A stretch of DNA of 18,681 nt from Bordetella parapertussis (GTDB taxonomy: Bacteria; Pseudomonadota; Gammaproteobacteria; Burkholderiales; Burkholderiaceae_C), in assembly GCA_945875935.1 (NCBI GenBank), contig CAMCNE010000043.1, forward strand, positions 1 to 18,681, written 5' to 3'. The translations under genes were made by a program, and so were the position numbers. Under the pieces are notes generated by a model. It did no database searches, was not told the origin of the DNA, and worked only from the letters and a program-made list of their open reading frames with translations. Below, piece after piece: positions 14,749 through 18,681 of this stretch (positions within the stretch are counted from its first letter, which is position 1; each line of letters opens with the position of its first letter).

Positions 14749-16971
14749 ATGGCGCGCCACGTCTGGCGACGATTGGCGTGGCTGCTGAGCGGTGTGTGCT
14801 GCGTGGCGCTGGCCGGCTGCAACAACAACCCATTGCCCGATGGTGCGGCGGCGTCGAACACGCTGTATTCGGCGGTGTCGGGCAGCTCGCCGCGGCACCT
14901 CGACCCCACTGCTTCGTACTGGAGCAACGAGGCGGCCTACACCTATCAGATCTATGAGCCGCCCTATGGCTACCACTACCTGAAGCGGCCGTTCGAGCTG
15001 GTGCCCAAATCGGCGATGGCGGTGGCGCCGCCGCGCTACATCGACAAGCACGGGCAGCCCTTGCCGGCCGACGCCCCGGCGGCCGACATCGCCGAGAGCG
15101 TGTACGACGTGCCCATCAAGCCCGGCATCCTGTTCCAGCCGCACCCGGCGTTTGCGGTGGATGCGCAGGGGCGACACACCTACCACTCGATGAAGCCGGG
15201 CGAGCTGGGCGACCGCCGTTCGCCGTGGCAGTTCGAGCAATTGGGCACCCGCGAGCTGGTGGCCGACGACTTTGTCTACGCCATCAAGCGCCATGCCACC
15301 ACCCGCATCACCACGCCGATTTACGGCATCTTTGCCGAGTACGTGCTGGGCCTGAAGGAATACGGCGAGACCATCAAGGCCGAGGACGCCAAGCTGCGCG
15401 CGGGACTCAGCCCGGCGTCGCTCGACAAGCCGTTTCTCGACTTCAGGCGCTGGCCGCTGGCTGGCGCCACCGCGCCCGAAAAACACCTGCTGCGCATCCG
15501 CATCAAGGGCAAGTACCCGCAGTGGAACTACTGGATGGCGATGACCTTTTTGTCGCCGCTGCCGTGGGAGGCCGATGCGTTCTACGCGCAGCCGGGCATG
15601 GCGTTTCATGGCCTGTCGCTCGACCGATGGCCGGTGGGCACGGGCCCGTACATGATGGCCGAGTACGTGCAGGACCGCCGCCTGGTCATGAAGCGCAACC
15701 CCCACTACCGCGGCGAGCCGTATCCGTGCGAGGGCATGCCCGGCGACAAGGAGGCGGGCCTCCTCGACGACTGCGGCAAGACCATGCCCTTCATCGACTC
15801 GCTGGTGTCGACCATCGAAAAAGAAGGCGTGCCGCTGCGCGCCAAGTTCCGCCAGGGCTACTACGACATTCCGCGCATCGAGCGCTTCGACGACGGCATG
15901 GAATTCCTGGTCGAGATGGACGACTCGCCCGAGGTGCGCCGCGACTACATCGCGCGCGGTTTCCAGCTGCCCAAGTTCGCCGACGTCAGCGTGAACTACC
16001 TGGGCTTCAACATGCTCGACCCCACCGTCGGGCGCGGGGCCACGCCTGAGCAGCATGAGCGCAACCGCAAGCTGCGCCAGGCCATCTCGATTGCCGTCGA
16101 CTGGGAGGAGTACAGCCGCATCTTTCCCAAGAACGCGGGCGAGGTCGCGATGAGCCCGCTGCCTGCCGGCCTGTTCGGCTCGCGCCACGGCCAGCCCGAA
16201 GGCCTGAACCCGGTCACGCACACGCTGCAATCGGGCAAGCCGCAGCGCCGCTCGATTGCCGAGGCCAAGCAGCTCATGGTCGAAGCCGGTTACCCCGATG
16301 GTCGTGATCTGGGCAGCGGCCGTCCGCTGCTGCTGAACTACGACGTGTCCAGCGCGCCTTCGCCCGAGTCGCGCTCGCAGATCGACTGGATGGTCAAGCA
16401 GTTCGCCAAGATCGATGTGCAGCTTGAAGTGCGCGCCTCGGACAACAACCAGTTCCAGGAAAAGGTGCGCCAGGGCAAGCACCAGATCTATTCCGCCGGC
16501 TGGCTGGCCGACTATCCCGACGCCGAGAACTTCATGTTCTTGCTGTACGGGCCGAACGCGAAATCGACCTCTGACGGCGAGAACACCTCGAACTATGCCG
16601 ATGAGGAGTACGACAGCTTGTTCGCCCGATTGAAGGACGTGGAAGACGGCCCCGACAAGCAAGCGCTGATCGACCGGATGACCGCCATCGCCCAGCGCGA
16701 TGCGCCGTGGTCGTTTGGCTACTTTCCATATTCGTCGGGGGCGTTCCAGTCGTGGGTGCACAACGCCAAGCCGGCCGTGCTGGTGCGCGACATGGCGCGC
16801 TACTACCGCATCGACTCGGCCACGCGGGTGGCGCGCCAGGCCGAGTGGAACCGGCCGATCTGGTGGCCGCTGCTGCTGGGGTTTGGCGCGGTGGGTGGCG
16901 TGGTGTGGCTGGCGGTTCGCAGCTTGCGTCGGCGCGAGCGCGTCGACGCGCACGGGCGGGTGATTCCATGA
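14749..16971 (+). CDS. Oligopeptide-type ABC transporter substrate-binding lipoprotein with a C-terminal membrane anchor
   Basis: A 740-residue solute-binding protein of family 5 (DppA/OppA/YejA type). The N-terminal signal MARHVWRRLAWLLSGVCCV ends in lipobox ALAGC (Cys24). Family features include SPRHLDPTASYWSNEAAYTY near the start, VGTGPYMMAEYVQDRRLVMKRNPHYRG in the middle, and LRQAISIAVDWEEY followed by SIAEAKQLMVEAGYP and AGWLADYPDAENF later. Unusually, the last 40 residues carry a hydrophobic segment (PIWWPLLLGFGAVGGVVWLA) and then RSLRRRER, a likely transmembrane anchor with a basic cytoplasmic end. I chose ATG 14749 (AGG eight bases upstream, compact signal peptide). ATG 14734 and GTG 14704 (GTGA overlap with the carboxypeptidase stop) are alternatives. 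The permease gene follows after 13 bases. The carboxypeptidase neighbour makes muropeptides or peptides possible substrates, by position only. Confidence 0.9.
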   Translation: MARHVWRRLAWLLSGVCCVALAGCNNNPLPDGAAASNTLYSAVSGSSPRHLDPTASYWSNEAAYTYQIYEPPYGYHYLKRPFELVPKSAMAVAPPRYIDKHGQPLPADAPAADIAESVYDVPIKPGILFQPHPAFAVDAQGRHTYHSMKPGELGDRRSPWQFEQLGTRELVADDFVYAIKRHATTRITTPIYGIFAEYVLGLKEYGETIKAEDAKLRAGLSPASLDKPFLDFRRWPLAGATAPEKHLLRIRIKGKYPQWNYWMAMTFLSPLPWEADAFYAQPGMAFHGLSLDRWPVGTGPYMMAEYVQDRRLVMKRNPHYRGEPYPCEGMPGDKEAGLLDDCGKTMPFIDSLVSTIEKEGVPLRAKFRQGYYDIPRIERFDDGMEFLVEMDDSPEVRRDYIARGFQLPKFADVSVNYLGFNMLDPTVGRGATPEQHERNRKLRQAISIAVDWEEYSRIFPKNAGEVAMSPLPAGLFGSRHGQPEGLNPVTHTLQSGKPQRRSIAEAKQLMVEAGYPDGRDLGSGRPLLLNYDVSSAPSPESRSQIDWMVKQFAKIDVQLEVRASDNNQFQEKVRQGKHQIYSAGWLADYPDAENFMFLLYGPNAKSTSDGENTSNYADEEYDSLFARLKDVEDGPDKQALIDRMTAIAQRDAPWSFGYFPYSSGAFQSWVHNAKPAVLVRDMARYYRIDSATRVARQAEWNRPIWWPLLLGFGAVGGVVWLAVRSLRRRERVDAHGRVIP

Positions 16972-16984
16972 GGCGGGCCCCAAC

Positions 16985-17968
16985 ATGTTGAGCACCATCG
17001 TGCGGCGTCTGGGCTATGGCGTGCTGATCCTCATCGGCGTCAACCTGGCGACCTTCTTCCTGTTTTTCACCGTCAACACGCCGGACGACATGGCGCGGCT
17101 GAACATCGGCGGCAAGCGCGTGACGCAAGCGCAGATCGTCAAGTGGAAGGCCGAGCGCGGCTACGACAAGCCGCTGTACGTCAACGAAGCGCGCGAAGGC
17201 AGCGAGCGCTACACCGACACCATCTTCTGGGACCGCTCGGTGTCGCTGTTCACGCTCAACTTCGGCCGCTCCGACTCGGAAAGCGCGGGCGACATCGGCT
17301 ACCAGGTGCGCGAGCGCATGGCGGTCAGCCTGCAACTCGCGCTGCCGCTGTTCATCTTGCAGGTGATCGCGAGCACCGCGTTCGCGCTGCTGCTGGTGAT
17401 GTTCAGACACACCCGCTTTGACGCCTGGGGCGTGGTGCTGTGCGTGGTGATGCTGTCGATCTCGAGCCTGTTCTACATCATCGTCGGGCAGTACTTCTTC
17501 TCGCGCGTGCTGGGTCTGGCGCCGATTTCCGGCTACGCGAGCGGGCTCGATGCGGTGAAGTTTCTGGTGCTGCCGATTGCGCTGTCGCTGCTCGCGCGGC
17601 TGGGCGGCGAAGCGCGGCTGTACCGCGCGATGTTCCTGGAAGAAATGGGCCGCGACTATGTGCGCACCGCCCGCGCCAAGGGCCTGGGCGAGCCGCGCGT
17701 GCTGTTCGGCCACGTGCTGCGCAATGCGCTGATCCCCATCGTGACCAGTGCCGGCGGCTACCTGCCGTATGTCTTCCTGGGCAGTCTGGTGTTCGAGAGC
17801 TTCTTCGGGCTGCCGGGGTTGGGCGCCTATGTGATCGACGCCATCTCGAATCAGGACTTTGCGGTGGTTCGCACGATGGTGTTTCTGGGCTCGCTGCTTT
17901 ATGTTCTGAGCTACATCGCGATCGACATCGCCTACACCTGGATCGACCCGCGCGTGCGGCTGTCCTGA
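16985..17968 (+). CDS. Oligopeptide-type ABC transporter permease (DppB/YejB-like)
   Basis: An inner-membrane permease, 327 residues. The first transmembrane segment lies at about 11-30, then a long periplasmic region (about 31-112) typical of DppB-type subunits. Further segments lie near 117-140, 148-172, 192-206, 255-275 and 296-318. The coupling loop is at about 218-245 (EEMGRDYVRTARAKGLGEPR). The closing IDIAYTWIDPRVRL is a family hallmark. The start is ATG 16985, 13 bases after the binding-protein stop. Confidence 0.93.
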   Translation: MLSTIVRRLGYGVLILIGVNLATFFLFFTVNTPDDMARLNIGGKRVTQAQIVKWKAERGYDKPLYVNEAREGSERYTDTIFWDRSVSLFTLNFGRSDSESAGDIGYQVRERMAVSLQLALPLFILQVIASTAFALLLVMFRHTRFDAWGVVLCVVMLSISSLFYIIVGQYFFSRVLGLAPISGYASGLDAVKFLVLPIALSLLARLGGEARLYRAMFLEEMGRDYVRTARAKGLGEPRVLFGHVLRNALIPIVTSAGGYLPYVFLGSLVFESFFGLPGLGAYVIDAISNQDFAVVRTMVFLGSLLYVLSYIAIDIAYTWIDPRVRLS

Positions 17969-17989
17969 GCTGCGAGACGAGTGAGCACC

Positions 17990-18681
17990 ATGTTTCCCAA
18001 GTTTGTTTTGCTGTGGACCGATGCGGTGATGTGGGCGCTGGTGGTGGCCATGCTGGTCTACGCCGGCTTCGTGCAGCGGCGCGCGCCGCTCAAGGCGAGT
18101 TGGGCGCGCGTGTTTCGCGATGCACCGGCGTTTGCCTCGGCCATCGTGCTGGGGCTGTGCCTGGTCGTGACCCTGCTCGACAGCGTGCATTTCCGCCGCG
18201 CGCTGCCGTCGTCCGATGCGGCAGGTACGGCTGTGGCCTACGACACGCGCACGCAGTCGGTGCTCGACGCGCTGCTGTCTGGCCTGATCGAATCGCGCGA
18301 GGCGACCTATTCGCGTCCGCTGTCGTATCAAAGCTTCACCTTGCAGTCGCTGAGCATCGATGGCGAGGTGCGTCGCGCGCCACCGCGTTTGCTGCATGCC
18401 GGCGTGCACCTGAAGGATCCGGCCGCCGAATGGGCCGCCGACATCACTCAGCGCGTGCTGCTCGGTTTGCTGATCGGGGCGCTGGCCGGCGCGCTGCTCT
18501 GGGCGGCCGTGGTGTTTGCCTTGGCGCGCCAGCATCGGCTGAGCTGGCGCGAGGCGGCCGCACAGGTGTGGCATGACGAGACCGTGCTGCGCTGGCGCGC
18601 CGGCTTGCTCACGCTGTTCGCGCTGTGCCTGCTGGCCGGCCCCGCAGCGATGCTGATGAACGACTACCACCTGCTGGGCAC
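17990..18681 (+). CDS. Oligopeptide-type ABC transporter permease with an enlarged N-terminus (DppC-like; cut by the right edge)
   Basis: Open from ATG 17990 to the window end, giving 230 codons; GTG 17981 in frame is an alternative start. Hydrophobic segments lie near 12-28, 46-64, 155-178 and 204-222. A periplasmic segment of about 90 residues (65-154) lies between the second and third. The sequence reaches MNDYHLLG at 223-230 exactly at the edge, matching the position of the HPLGTD motif that normally occurs within the first 80-100 residues of DppC-type permeases. So there are about 130 extra residues, including two or more transmembrane segments, before the ordinary permease core. The transport core and coupling loop lie outside the window. 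It follows the DppB-like gene by 21 bases. Confidence 0.82.
   Translation, partial: MFPKFVLLWTDAVMWALVVAMLVYAGFVQRRAPLKASWARVFRDAPAFASAIVLGLCLVVTLLDSVHFRRALPSSDAAGTAVAYDTRTQSVLDALLSGLIESREATYSRPLSYQSFTLQSLSIDGEVRRAPPRLLHAGVHLKDPAAEWAADITQRVLLGLLIGALAGALLWAAVVFALARQHRLSWREAAAQVWHDETVLRWRAGLLTLFALCLLAGPAAMLMNDYHLLG

Noticed and set aside
14623..16998. 791-codon minus-strand open frame opposite the peptide-binding protein gene
   Set aside because: Antisense shadow with Arg/His/Val-rich sequence and no motif; the plus strand carries the genuine family 5 protein.
16532..18670. 712-codon minus-strand open frame opposite the peptide permease genes
   Set aside because: His/Gln/Arg-rich shadow spanning several real plus-strand genes.

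Overview
The window is a GC-rich stretch (roughly 65-70% by eye) with compact, often overlapping genes. The gene families fit a betaproteobacterium, most likely Burkholderiales: a polar amino acid ABC cassette, a small two-partner-secretion-type outer membrane protein, adjacent tadA and ldcA-type genes, and an oligopeptide-type ABC system with enlarged subunits. The organism assignment is an inference from gene content and composition. No rRNA, tRNA, IS element or CRISPR array was recognised.

Region 1 (1-6706, minus strand) is a type I restriction-modification locus read leftwards as hsdM, hsdS, an AlbA_2/GHKL-ATPase gene and hsdR. HsdR runs off the left edge. The first three genes overlap by ATGA. 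A 244-base, lower-GC spacer with short inverted repeats separates the ATPase gene from hsdR. The ATPase-like protein has the domain order of the 'divergent AAA-4 / Schlafen AlbA_2' proteins and sits inside the restriction operon, so it is a candidate regulator or accessory defence factor.

Region 2 (6707-7985, minus strand) looks like a decayed accessory patch. It holds a 66-residue protein of unknown function, an ORF that joins a small CxxC thioredoxin-like domain to the C-terminal third of an ArsA-type ATPase half, and a 41-codon ORF that joins the nucleotide-binding start of a short-chain dehydrogenase to an internal piece resembling light-dependent protochlorophyllide reductase. The last two look like products of in-frame deletions.

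Region 3 (7986-11405, minus strand) is a complete polar amino acid ABC importer, read as binding lipoprotein, permease, ATPase, permease, followed by a one-domain cupin. A 219-base divergent intergenic region (11406-11624) separates it from the plus-strand genes.

Region 4 (11625-18681, plus strand) has a TpsB-like outer membrane barrel that seems to lack its first POTRA domain and has no TpsA partner in view. It is followed by tadA (tRNA A34 deaminase), an LD-carboxypeptidase, and an oligopeptide-type ABC importer: a binding lipoprotein with an additional C-terminal membrane anchor, a DppB-like permease, and the first 230 codons of a DppC-like permease with a long extra N-terminal part. The carboxypeptidase next to a peptide importer could suggest muropeptide handling, but this rests on position only.
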